NCBI GenBank assembly: GCA_003118195.1 | Contig: BEXV01000083.1 | Coordinates: 78,301-142,300, forward strand | Length of the DNA stretch: 64,000 bases | Origin: Hemicentrotus pulcherrimus | Taxonomy: Eukaryota; Echinodermata; Echinoidea; Camarodonta; Strongylocentrotidae | Reading direction: 5' to 3' | Shown here: one piece after another, positions 25,601 to 34,245 of the stretch | Position numbering within the stretch: the stretch's first letter is position 1 | Layout: every line of letters starts with the position of its first letter | Translations under genes and position numbers: made by a program | The notes under the pieces: model-generated | What the model was told of the DNA's origin: nothing | Databases searched by the model: none | What the model saw: the letters and a program-made list of their open reading frames with translations, nothing else

Positions 25601-27034
25601 TATGCTTTCCCTGAGTTCTGCAGCAAGCACCATGCTGTACCATCTGGCTAAGAAGCCATCGGTCCTAGCCAAGGTTCGGGAGGAGCTCAACGACTAAGGC
25701 CTGCTGACCGACTACAGTCCTCTGACCCTGAACAAGATCAAACAATGTCGCTATGTCATGCAGGTAATCAAGGAGAGCTTGAGGATGGTGCCGCCCATTG
25801 GTGCCACCTTCAGGACTGCACTCAAGACCTTTGAGTTAGATGTAAGTCAGATCAGGGTGCTGTCACATTTGCTCTGGCGATAAGGTTTAAAGCCCCACTG
25901 CACTATTTACAGCTACTTGCGCCCTCTATTTAGCAAACGATGCCTAATCGGTGCCTGTTGGTCCCCCATGATCCCTTTTTTCTTATGTTAATTGACAGCT
26001 AATTTGCTGAGATAACCACCTGTCAGTGACCTTGCAGGGTGGTCTAATCCCCCCACACTAGTACAGACAGGATTTAAAGTTGGGTATAGTGGTTGGTGCA
26101 GGGTGGAAGTAAGGAAATTGACCACATAGCAAATGTTGCCATAGCGTCTGTTATACAACCCAGTGGGATCACTTGAACTTCAACAACTGATCCATCCAAT
26201 CCTGGAAACACTAGCTCATTGAGATGAATATAGCTGATGAATCTTTGTTATTTACCTGTATTAGTGATCTGAAATGTATCAAGGGGCGGTAGATATTCAA
26301 ACTCTTTTCCTTTGTGAAGAGAGCTTTACTTAAACTACAGTTACTTATCATTGAGATGTCTCTAGTCTTGGCAAAGGTATCCATGCATAGTAAGTCTCAA
26401 AAGACAACTATCTAAAAGGATATCTTGCAACAAATTTGACAGATCTTATATTGATCTGCCTGTTGCACAAATGACCCTCATTGTATATAGATAACTAAAT
26501 AAATGTACGTTCTTGGTAACTCCTTCAAATGTATCCTAAACCTTTCTTTCTCCTATTCCACAGGGCAAGCAGATTCCCAAAGGTTGGACAGTGTTCTGGA
26601 GTATCCGAGAGACCATCCACTTATCAGATTCCTTCACCGACACCAAAAACTTTGACCCCGACAGATTCTCACCTCAACGCCAAGAGGACAAAGTAGCCGG
26701 TCGCTTCTCCATGCCCGTCTTTGGCCATGGCACCCACAGCTGCATCGGACAGAACTTTGCACTTCTCACGTTGCGTATCCTGCTCATCGAGTTGGCACGT
26801 ACCTGTGACTTTGAAACGCCAAACGTGGACAAGATCAAATTCTCGTGGATACCATCGCCCAAACCAAAGTGCGGGATGCCGACGCGGTTCACACGAAAAA
26901 TCCTGGTGGACCAAAATGAGAACGAAGTCTGTTACTCCTCGAAATCATCAACATGTCCGCAGCAGGGTGAGGACTCAAGGGGTCATTCGGAGGAAGGTGT
27001 TCATCAGAGGAGTACAACGTGCCATGCAGCATGA
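8179..27034 (+). CDS. CYP26: CYP26-like cytochrome P450 (spliced, seven coding exons, in-frame stop)
   Basis: Heme-thiolate monooxygenase of the CYP26 family, which hydroxylates and clears all-trans retinoic acid at the endoplasmic reticulum. Joining 8179-8355, 20690-20833, 23553-23690, 24201-24416, 24834-25010, 25581-25841 and 26564-27034 gives 527 codon positions before the terminal TGA; CYP26 proteins are usually about 500. Seen in order: N-terminal membrane anchor (residues 5-20), proline-rich hinge with PLPGG and GET (39-52), the KTHLF...PTVRV region (76-87), WPSS...ILGE (108-118), ExxR as ESLR (349-352), FDPDRF (401-406) and a heme loop with Cys431. Family assignment rests on recognised motifs of CYP26A1/B1/C1. 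Oddities: TAA at codon 323 (25695-25697), I-helix SGMLS where the family has GGHET (290-294), His429 in place of the heme-loop Arg, and a 43-residue tail. It may be a recent pseudogene, a null allele, a sequencing error or a divergent paralogue. Every intron between coding exons is phase 0. Confidence 0.85.
8751..8767 (-). promoter_or_regulatory. imperfect DR5 element overlapping a CRE palindrome
   Basis: Read on the - strand this is AGGTCA, five bases, ACGTCA. The first half matches RGKTCA; the second differs at one position. The + strand also holds a perfect TGACGTCA palindrome (8751-8758), a CREB/ATF-type site. It sits about 400 bases inside intron 2, immediately before three CCAAT boxes. 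DR5 is the best-known RAR/RXR arrangement at CYP26 loci, but this one is not perfect. Confidence 0.3.
8793..8918 (+). promoter_or_regulatory. three CCAAT boxes in intron 2
   Basis: CCAAT occurs at 8793-8797, 8837-8841 and 8914-8918, all on the + strand and spaced about 44 and 77 bases, in a GC-richer patch (8700-8930). An extra TGACCT half-site is at 8873-8878. NF-Y sites clustered like this are typical of promoters and active enhancers, suggesting an intronic enhancer or alternative promoter. No transcript start is evident from sequence. Confidence 0.35.
9920..9927. promoter_or_regulatory. perfect CRE palindrome TGACGTCA
   Basis: Second of three perfect CREB/ATF palindromes inside intron 2 of the P450 gene. 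It adjoins a GC-richer, stop-poor patch (9931-10270) that also contains AGTTCA-type half-sites near 10196-10232, so the pair may form one enhancer. Confidence 0.3.
12611..12632. repeat. AAT/ATA microsatellite
   Basis: Seven or so uninterrupted trinucleotide repeats in intron 2, following a T-run. Confidence 0.8.
16659..16691. repeat. CT dinucleotide microsatellite
   Basis: About 16 uninterrupted CT units in intron 2. Confidence 0.9.
16925..17225. repeat. pyrimidine-rich low-complexity tract (CT, CA, TACA)
   Basis: About 300 bases almost free of purine-rich words on the + strand, mixing CT arrays (17056-17084), CA and TACA repeats. Long overlapping ORFs cross it in several frames, as expected from composition rather than coding. 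Confidence 0.8.
18484..18491. promoter_or_regulatory. perfect CRE palindrome TGACGTCA
   Basis: Third perfect copy in intron 2, in an AT-rich context with TGCATGACGTCATA around it. Confidence 0.25.
20690..20833 (+). CDS. CYP26: exon 3: CYP26 residues 60-107
   Basis: Acceptor AACCTTCAG after a long T/C tract, donor ACA|GTAAGTG; 144 bases, 48 codons, phase 0 at both ends. It carries the run KTHLF then PTVRV, GPDN and ILQGE, which are diagnostic of CYP26 (sheet 1 and helix B region). No stops. Confidence 0.9.
20932..20986. repeat. perfect 15-bp inverted repeat with 25-base loop
   Basis: TATTGTTCAGGGGGG (20932-20946) is exactly complementary to CCCCCCTGAACAATA (20972-20986). The loop contains a CATTCACCCTCC stretch. 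It lies 100 bases after exon 3. It may be a tiny MITE remnant or a structured intron element; G/C homopolymers make the exact length uncertain. Confidence 0.6.
21339..21828. other. assembly gap between G-run and C-run
   Basis: N from 21352 to 21806 (455 bases), entered through a G-run and left through a C-run. The gap lies within intron 3; the flanking coding exons join in phase 0 at conserved CYP26 positions, so no coding exon need be missing. Confidence 0.95.
22320..22680. repeat. CT-rich low-complexity tract
   Basis: Pyrimidine-rich stretch with CT microsatellites near 22606-22620 and 22645-22667. Long ORFs here are compositional. Confidence 0.8.
23275..23480 (+). repeat. dispersed repeat with CACCTGGGTGGAGAG core
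   Basis: The segment around 23340-23400 carries ACCGGGTACC and then CACCTGGGTGGAGAGTGGCA, a word arrangement I recognise as common in sea urchin dispersed repeats. A reversed relative (CTCTCAACCCAGG) lies at about 23964-23978 on the far side of exon 4. Boundaries are approximate. Confidence 0.4.
23553..23690 (+). CDS. CYP26: exon 4: CYP26 residues 108-153
   Basis: Acceptor TTTTCCTTCAG, donor CAG|GTATGT; 138 bases, 46 codons, phase 0. Begins WPSSTRLILGE, matching the family's WP.S.R.ILG segment, and continues into helix C with EEHAFMKKR and AAFS (family: H...RK...AFS). No stops. Confidence 0.9.
23860..24010 (-). repeat. reversed relative of the 23.3-kb dispersed repeat
   Basis: Contains CTCTCAACCCAGG and a GGTTTGATCC word resembling a pol III B box, suggesting a SINE-type fragment. 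With the copy at 23275-23480 it places exon 4 between two inverted repeat fragments. A short tandem duplication (ACTAATGAAGCCACA twice, 24052-24081) follows. Confidence 0.3.
24201..24416 (+). CDS. CYP26: exon 5: CYP26 residues 154-225
   Basis: Acceptor TTCCTTGCAG, donor AGG|GTGAGC; 216 bases, 72 codons, phase 0. It encodes the helix D-F region, with LSFRVAADVLCGF, EDVTELCQKFDD and the strongly conserved PYDVPFSRFRR (family: P.DVPFS). No stops. Confidence 0.9.
24733..24816. repeat. CT microsatellite in intron 5
   Basis: CT repeats run to within about 20 bases of the exon 6 acceptor and may serve as its polypyrimidine tract, so length change could affect splicing of exon 6. Confidence 0.8.
24834..25010 (+). 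CDS. CYP26: exon 6: CYP26 residues 226-284
   Basis: Acceptor GGCGCTCCAG, donor ACA|GTAAGA; 177 bases, 59 codons, phase 0. ALQARDFIKQKIDENV matches the helix G start (family: .KARN.IH..IE.NI). Then an acidic linker, DAMRILIDLA (family: DALQLLIE) and EAIKNQT leading into helix I. No stops. Confidence 0.9.
25347..25499 (+). mobile_element. MITE family C, copy 1 (153 bp), intron 6
   Basis: Starts TTAAAGCCCCACTG and ends CAGTGGGGCTTTAA, a perfect 14-base terminal inverted repeat including TTAA. Internal GATAACCACCT and AACATGCAGGG..GTCTAATCC words are shared with copy 2 at 25887-26077 in the same orientation. TTAA ends suggest a TTAA-specific (piggyBac-like) transposase; no coding capacity. Confidence 0.8.
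25581..25841 (+). CDS. CYP26: exon 7: CYP26 residues 285-371, carries in-frame TAA
   Basis: Acceptor TGCTCCTCAG, donor GAT|GTAAGT; 261 bases, phase 0. The frame is fixed by conserved sequence on both sides: VLAKVREELND before and GLL, ESLRM (ExxR, residues 349-352), PP and FRTALKTFEL after. Codon 39 of the exon (25695-25697) is TAA where the family commonly has Lys in KGLL; one base change could explain it. The I-helix reads SGMLSLSS (290-297) where CYP26 has GGHETTAS, so the oxygen-activating acid and Thr are absent. Confidence 0.85.
25887..26077 (+). mobile_element. MITE family C, copy 2 (191 bp), intron 7
   Basis: Starts TTAAAGCCCCACTGCACTA like copy 1 and ends in a degraded end with GGATTTAA, so TTAA is kept on both sides. 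It shares CTACTTGCGCCCT and GATAACCACCTGTCAGTGA words with copy 1, and has an extra internal stretch (about 25935-25985). With copy 1 it brackets exon 7 as direct repeats. Confidence 0.75.
26564..27034 (+). CDS. CYP26: exon 8: CYP26 C-terminus, heme loop and extended tail
   Basis: Acceptor TATTCCACAG; the frame runs 156 codons to TGA at 27032-27034. It contains GKQIPKGWTV (family: G..IPKGW.V), FDPDRF (401-406), and the heme loop FGHGTHSCIG (424-433) with the thiolate Cys431. The loop's usual Arg two before Cys is His429. After RFTRKI (479-484), where vertebrate CYP26A1 ends within a few residues, 43 more residues follow, rich in Ser, Gln, Glu and His with no predicted fold. The exon has no disruption, arguing against long-standing pseudogenisation. 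Confidence 0.9.
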   Translation, partial: GKQIPKGWTVFWSIRETIHLSDSFTDTKNFDPDRFSPQRQEDKVAGRFSMPVFGHGTHSCIGQNFALLTLRILLIELARTCDFETPNVDKIKFSWIPSPKPKCGMPTRFTRKILVDQNENEVCYSSKSSTCPQQGEDSRGHSEEGVHQRSTTCHAA

Positions 27035-27355
27035 AGACATCAGAATCGGACATTGTCTTCTGAGAGACACAGGTAGCTGGACATTTACACGCACAAAGGT
27101 CTACTGCAGTGTATTCTTTTGACATGAAGGGATGATCATGCTCTGTTCCAGTGGATTGAATTGATTGACTCGGCACGCGATGAGAGTGTGAATCATAACC
27201 TTGCACTGTGGCATTGCATTATGAATGCATCTGGACAGCGGTCACGAAGAAACTGAATCAACAATAGAATTTATCCTTGATTTCAACCAACTGCCAGCAA
27301 AGCATTCTACATTCATTGACATGTATTTCAAGCAAAAAGCTGTCGTTATGCTAAA

Positions 27356-27361
27356 AATAAA
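27356..27361 (+). terminator. AATAAA polyadenylation signal, proximal
   Basis: First AATAAA downstream of the stop codon, followed about 20-30 bases later by a T/G-rich stretch, consistent with a cleavage site. Confidence 0.4.
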
Positions 27362-28790
27362 TGCCTTTGGTGTATGCTATTCAAAACCTACTCAATAGTG
27401 CAGTGACGTAAAGATGGTATGGAATATATATGTATAAAATTATGTATACATCTTAATCAATATATATATATTTATATATATTGCCTTCTGAATGTATTCC
27501 ATTTTCATGACTCTTTTCACTGGTAGGTTTATCAATTCTATTTGTATTCATTTCAGGCAGTTTTGTGAAGACAATGACATCTTATTATTCATATTTTATC
27601 AAATTGTAACACTGTAAATATCACGTCTTGTCTTCAATGTCTTTCCAAAGTGTATTACTTTTTATTTGATAGGCAGATATTTTTATTGATGAATAACCGA
27701 TCTGTACTTGACAAAAGACTGTCTGATACTCTTGAAAGTTTCTTTGAGGAACTATATGTTGGTTTGCAATTAATCTACTTATGGTATACATAGCAAGATT
27801 GTATTTTTTATCTTTTCGAGAAATACTGGACTCTTTTTGAGTTTAAGGTGAGCAGAAAAAGCAGCTTAAGGATATTCAGCTATACATCGTATTTATTGAT
27901 CACTTATTTTTTCTTAATTGCTTTTGTTGTTTTTGAGTCAAATGCAAGAATAGAATTTCATGAGAGTGTTATCTGCAAGGTGTTCTTTGAGTTAAAAATG
28001 TTGCCCTCATTTCTAGAAAAGTGTTTTAATTTTTTTGTTTAAAAGTGAAATACGCAAACATTGTTACCTTTTGCGGCATGGTATGGCTTGAACGTAATAC
28101 ATACTGGCACTCAGTACTGCTTTACTATAGGCTGGATAGTGAGATGTGATGGTTACCAATAATGACATAACATTGGAATCTACAATTTTCTTTGGATTGA
28201 TTTAAAAGGAAGAATGTGAATCTGGGTTTGTGTCAGACTGTGAAAAAAAAATATACCAAGGTCTTGTCTTGAGGCTATGTTAATGTACTTTCAAACCATG
28301 TGTTTCTAAATGCTGGTCTTATTCGAGCTTCATGATTCAAAAGCTCGAAAGAATTGCATTTACAATGTCTTTGTTTTTGTCTTATTCGTAACAGTAAAAT
28401 TGATGTATTTATATATGTACAGTATTGCCAAAAGAACATTTTTTTATAAAGAAAGTTTGTATTGTTACATTTACATGAACGGATGATCAATGTTTTCAGA
28501 CAAAACGGGTATTGTTAGTGGCTATATTGATTTTGTATAGAAGGGAAGATGGAGGAGTGAATAGAAAATATTCTACTTTCTTTCCAAGTTTATGTCCAAA
28601 AAATCGATTTGAAATAAACTTTTCAGCATCTATTTTGGCTGGTGCATATGAACAATGTGCACATAATACTTTGGATGTCCAATGTGTCATTGCTAATTCC
28701 TAAAATGCTTGAAGAAGTATTCAAAAGTATTTAATTCTTACAACAATTGACATCAAGCAAAAATATGATGTATCATTCATTCTATGCTAA

Positions 28791-28796
28791 AATAAA
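28791..28796 (+). terminator. AATAAA polyadenylation signal, distal
   Basis: Last hexamer before the perfect inverted repeat at 28842; another lies at 28613-28618. Confidence 0.3.
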
Positions 28797-28841
28797 AACA
28801 GGGATATGCTGATAAAATATTGAGGGGGAAAAAAGTGACAT

Positions 28842-28904
28842 TATCTTAACAATATTAATTCCTGTGTTAAATATTTAATTATAGGCTCAAATATTGTTAA
28901 GATA
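28842..28904. repeat. perfect 15-bp inverted repeat with 33-base loop
   Basis: TATCTTAACAATATT (28842-28856) pairs exactly with AATATTGTTAAGATA (28890-28904). It lies just after the last P450 polyadenylation signal. It may be a solo mini-MITE or a DNA or RNA hairpin at the gene end. Confidence 0.7.
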
Positions 28905-30711
28905 TTCATCTCGCGATATGGAATTTTAAAGTCTGCAGAAGTCTGCACATCACAGAGAATTTCAAAGTATAAAGTCAATTTATTTAAGCTCCTTAAATTG
29001 GCAACATTTTATGATATAAAAACATTGTTCAAAAATATTTCATAACGACAGGAACGTTGCTACTTCCACATCACATATTGCAAAAAATAACCACAACAAC
29101 AGTATTTAGTTCTAATTAATGATTTCGATGGAATCTTTTCGTATTTTTGTTTTTTAATTTGGATATCAAATTTTTGACACTAAGTGCAACTGTGTATATA
29201 TATCAGAAAGATTTGACAAAGGATATAGGTGACTAACTAAATCCTCTTGTGTGTGGGTCATGATAAAGGAGGCGTTTCCACAGGCTCTGTAGTTCGTTGC
29301 AATGCATGCAAAACTGGGCATCAAAGCTCTGGATAAGCACAGATAGAAGTCCAAATAATACTGCATTGTGCAAAAAGATGCCTCGCCACAGAATGTTAGA
29401 GCAGTGGATTCGCTCCTTGTGGATGACATTTAAAAGTGACCTTATTCCAAACAAGGTGTGTAACTTTGAGATGTCAATCTTTTGTACCAGATTTTATCGA
29501 GAATTTTTTTGAGACGGAGCCAAGGATGGAGGAAAAAAATTTGATGTATTTGAAAACTTTGTATGATCTTAGCAGTATTTAACAAGTGTGTAGTGTTGTT
29601 TTTAACCGAGGCATATTTTTGATACAGGGATCATTTTCATGCGCATGTGTGCTTTCCCCCTTTACAACCCTTCCCTGGTTTTTAATTTGATTTAAGGTAT
29701 TTTATTTCTGCTGAAAAATCTAACAATCAACAAGTCAATTTTAGTTTTAAGTCAAAGTATTCTAACCTACTACGCACACTTTTTTTGTGCTAAAATCTTA
29801 GATGTAGAACTGGTTCTTGCTCTGAAAACTGAATTGTTGTTGTACCTTGATATTTTAATGAGATTTGACTGTCAAGTGTTGCTAGATAAATGCATTTTTT
29901 CCTTGACAGTGTGTGATGGAAATGAAATGCAAGAAAAAGTGCCAAATATATTGAAAATGATGTGTTTATATCTACTCCCAAATGTTCATTTGTTGTAGAA
30001 AAGTATAATTAGAACCCCTACTAAAAAGGCATGTTCGCAGATATGCCATACGTTACAATAATAGAAATAGCAAAGGTTTTCGTTTGATCATCTTAAGCCT
30101 CCCTATCCATTTCGCACCCCATACTTTACCAGGTAGCTTTGTAATTGGCTTGAGAGAGAGAACAAATTAGGCAATTTGCTAAACCCTTTAAGTACCAAGT
30201 TTCCTCAATGCACTTCTGTATACAGTGATATTTAGATTAGAGTAAACAGATCTTTTTGAAGTTTAAAGTACAATGATATGAAATTGTTTTTGTGAAATGT
30301 TATTATATATCTATTCAAAACCTGTTTGTAGTTATACAATCATGTTGACCATTTGGGATTGAGCTTTACTCTTAAGAAAAAAGGCGTAACCCTTGAAGTT
30401 TTCTACATCATGGGCTAACATCGCTGTTGGTGATTTTTTTTTCTTCAGATAGAGGTATTATTATTACTATAATTATTGTAATTGGTATTATCTAATCAAA
30501 TCATTATCATTATTATATATACTTCTGTATATTTTGGACAGTTGTTTTGACATCCATGTACCATATATTTCTATCATTTTTACTCAGTAAAAATATTTAT
30601 GCGTATTAACAGCTGTAAGAGAAAACTGTGTGTCTGTGTATTATCTTATGCATGTAGTTCAAATCGATAATAGGGCTTGAGATGAAGGAAAAGAAGAGAG
30701 GGATAGAGGAG

Positions 30712-30790
30712 GGTGAGAGAGAGAGAGAGAGAGAGAGGGGGGAGAGAGAGAGTGAGAGAGAGAAAGAGAGAGTGAGAGATAGTGAGAAAG
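30712..30790. repeat. GA-rich microsatellite
   Basis: GA dinucleotides with GAGT interruptions; long minus-strand Ser/Leu ORFs through it are compositional. Confidence 0.85.
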
Positions 30791-30997
30791 ACACAGACAG
30801 AAACGGAGACAAAAAAATGGGGTTGGGTTAAAGAAAGCTAGCGAAATAGAAATGAGGAAATATGAAATTGAAGAATAAAAGAATAACAAACGATAGATAA
30901 AAGCTTTTCTTTGCAAACCAACAATCACCATGGCTTTAAAAGGAAGTGCAGTAAACTAGATATGAAAGGGGAATTGCATATTCTATGTGGGGAATTA

Positions 30998-31371
30998 TTA
31001 AAGGTAAAGACCAGTTATGGTCATGCGAATGCATTGTGAAAGAAACGTTGTGGGATCGATCAGAAAAGGTTGATCATCTAGCATCTAGCATCTGCAAGGT
31101 TCTGGAATCATCAAAATGATAAGAAATTTGGCCCATTCTTCGTAAATTTACAAGCACTAAACACAGAAAGATGTATATGGGACTACCTTATTTCTCTCAC
31201 AGACCATGAGAGAAACAAATTTACCAAATATATGAATTAGTAGGCGGTTTCCCAGCAAATTTGTTATCATCATGTATTAGTCAAAACATATTCTTTCACA
31301 TAATTGAAAATGAGAGCTTCCATTTCATTTTTTGAAATTGGGGCGTTTCCAATACTGGTCTTTACCTTTAA
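30998..31371 (+). mobile_element. MITE family A, copy 1 (374 bp), complete
   Basis: Starts TTAAAGGTAAAGACCAGT and ends ACTGGTCTTTACCTTTAA, a perfect 18-base inverted repeat with TTAA outermost. Internal landmarks: AGAAACGTTGTGG, GATCAGAAAAGGTTGATCA, CAAAATGATAAGAAATTTGG and CACAGAAAG. Further copies: 39659-40015 (+), 45192-45608 (-), 47655-47993 (-) and 58683-59085 (-). No coding capacity; a TTAA-targeting transposase is inferred. Confidence 0.85.
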
Positions 31372-31779
31372 GTACATACCTTATTGTTAATGGCAGGTGT
31401 ACTATCACTTTAGATTAACACTCGTCTACCAATAATGTGTTATGTTGTCACAGTTTCTCAGTAAACCTGACTTCATATCCTGTACCAAAGATAATAAGAT
31501 AAATAATTATATTTCCCCTACAAGCAGTCTACATTTTGAGTTTCATTCCCTTTGAAGGTTTACGTGGAACCCTGAAGTTCTTGGAATGCTCCATAATTCA
31601 AACGAGATACATGTAAAGGCTGCTCACTTGGACTCGAGATTGGTAACCTAAGCCCATTGGAGGGTTAGTATCCTTAGCCCAATGAAATGGTAGATGCCCA
31701 GATCAATTAATAGGTTTTTATGATATGACTCCAAATTTAACATTTTAAATACACAATCATCACCTCCCCCCTCATCCAC

Positions 31780-31815
31780 ACACACACACGCGTGCTCACA
31801 CACTTGCACACACAC
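31780..31815. repeat. CA-rich microsatellite
   Basis: Interrupted CA repeats with a CGCG centre. Confidence 0.7.
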
Positions 31816-33653
31816 AAACTATTCTCTCTATCTATTTTCCATGTATCTGTTGCCTAAAATACCTTAATTAGTTTAGCTCATACATGAATTGGTATCTTTC
31901 AACTCTCCTACAAATTCACTTCCAGTCGACCAACATAATTCCCATTTCAATGTAAACCACATATCAAACTAACAAAACTTCAGACTTTGAACCAATTGTT
32001 GTTCCCACTCTTGGAATTTAATTTGAGCAAAAAGAGTGATCTACATACAATGTATGATAAGAAAGCGAGAGACAGTGAAAATACCCGTTCCATACTACCT
32101 CTAGGCACCCCGAAGGAATCAATAAGTTGACATATTCATCCAATTCAATTCATTAAAGTAGAAAATGAAAGCTGATAGTGTGCAGTATCATTCATGATTC
32201 ATTGCATTCCCAAATCACTACATTGTACATCTATGTATCGAACAGCTTTGATATAATGAGAATAATTTGAAACATTTTAATGTAATTGGTCAGTGTTTGG
32301 TTACTTTAATTCATGATTGACTTTAAATTAGTTCCATGATTATTACGCATTAGCTACCAAAGGAAAAAACATCTTATACTTCATACTTCTTGTTGATTCA
32401 TCCAGCATTATTTTCCAACTTGGAAAATAAAAAATCATTTTGTGGTCAATTAGCAAGATGTTTGTGTCTTTCACATGGATAATTGTTATAGAAATATATA
32501 TTTTCAATTCATGTAATCAGTTTCGTATCATTAGTTCAACATTTAAGGCATGATATTCAATCAAGGCATGATTATTCATGGAAGAAGTTTATCATAAATT
32601 CATGACAAAGAAAGTGATATATACTTGTCACTTTTAGTAGATAATTATCATTGTATTGTTTCATACATTCATACATTTATATCAATTTAATCGACATATT
32701 CTACTGCATTGTGCTTCAAAGTATTTATAGACTTTTCTAAATAAATGCTACAACCTCAAACTCAAGAAGACACCGCATGTTACACATCTTTGCTGAATTC
32801 ATGATTAGGCTCATTTCTCAAGTACCAAAATATATATTCTTTGTTCAGTTTTTGTTACCAAAAAACACTTTAAAATAAAATAGATTCTATAAACTATACT
32901 ATACTATGTTGTAATGGGGTTTAAGGAATTGTCTTCCATTGCAACATACAACATTCCTTGGAAGAATGCTACTTGACTACCTTGTAAATGCCATGATGAA
33001 TAAAGTGAAATAATATGAAACAAAAGTGTATAAGACATACATATAAAGATAATAAGACAAACATATAAAGTGAATAAGACAAACATATAAAAAAAAACAC
33101 ATGATACATCATATCTACACAACATACACATCTTATACTGGTTGCGTAAGCTACGCAAATCATCAGCTTTTGTGTTACATTTTTATTTTGTAGACCTAAC
33201 TTGTAATACATGATTCATTCATCTGTAACAGCATTCTCTTGTGAAACAAAAACATTTTCTGAATATATTAATACAAATTACATTGGAAATTCATATTACT
33301 TAAAGTAATTCTCCCCTACAATTTAATAATCAATTCATATTCTCATTAACGATTCCCTTCTATGGAAAAAGTGAAAATTACATGATTTTACCGTTCAAAA
33401 TATATATAAATAAGGTCATTGCTTTCTCATTCTTTTGTGGTTGTATCAAGACAAAACTAAGTACTTAAGAGCAAATTGGATAATATCATGATTAATTTTT
33501 TTCTACAAATACAGATTTAGAGCTATAAAGCTTTCAAATTACCATTTTATAATCTTTAAGATAAGGAAACAGAAAGAACATGAGTGGGGAATATGGTTCT
33601 AAACATTTTGGGGGTATTTTGATAAATTACCCCAATGTTTGGTCACATCACAG

Positions 33654-33679
33654 NNNNNNNNNNNNNNGGGGGGGGGGGG
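33654..33679. other. 14-base N gap followed by G-run
   Basis: N at 33654-33667, then twelve G. Homopolymer-limited assembly. Confidence 0.95.
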
Positions 33680-34245
33680 TAAAGTAAGTACATCCAGGAG
33701 GCATGTTCAATCACATCCTATAATAATAATAATATGAAAAGAATTCAGTAATTGATTCAAAATTGTGACAGGCACAGATATGGTTGATAGATTTTTGGTA
33801 AAAGGCATATGGAATTTGTAACATTCTTTTTCTCTCATATCAAAACATTGGAAGTTCAGCTTTAAAGAACATGTTGTTTCACCTATATGACTGTTTTGTG
33901 AAACATTCCTGTGGGTGATTGCAGACCACACCACCATTAGACATCATTAGAGTGTTACCTAGTCTATGACTCTTGACACCATGGCTGGACTATCGTCCTC
34001 ATCCTAACTTTTTCATTTTGCTTCTATCCCCTTCCCGAAAGGCCACATGCCCCTTTCGATGAATAGTTGGGCCTCGACCATGCTAGCATGGCTAGATACT
34101 GTGGAGCATCTCATTCAGAGAATGCTGTTGATCCGTGCTTGGCTTGACAACCCCCAATCTATATCTCTCTCTCTCTACAAAGGTACAGACCAGAGTCAAG
34201 TCCATTACCCTACAGAGGTCATTGGAGGTCGGCAACCCTAGCAGA

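Larger units (their letters stand above)
27035..28815 (+). other. 3' UTR region of the CYP26-like gene
   Basis: AT-rich sequence after the terminal codon with AATAAA hexamers at 27356-27361, 28613-28618 and 28791-28796. The first would give a 3' UTR of about 350 bases; the last, one of about 1.8 kb. No coding or repeat copy was recognised in between, which suits a long UTR. The real end is not determinable here. Confidence 0.45.
28905..34245. other. region between the converging CYP26-like and ferlin genes
   Basis: AT-rich with no recognised gene. It holds a GA microsatellite (30712-30790), MITE A copy 1 (30998-31371), a CA-rich stretch (31780-31815), a small gap (33654-33667) and, towards the right, presumably the ferlin 3' UTR. 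Confidence 0.6.
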
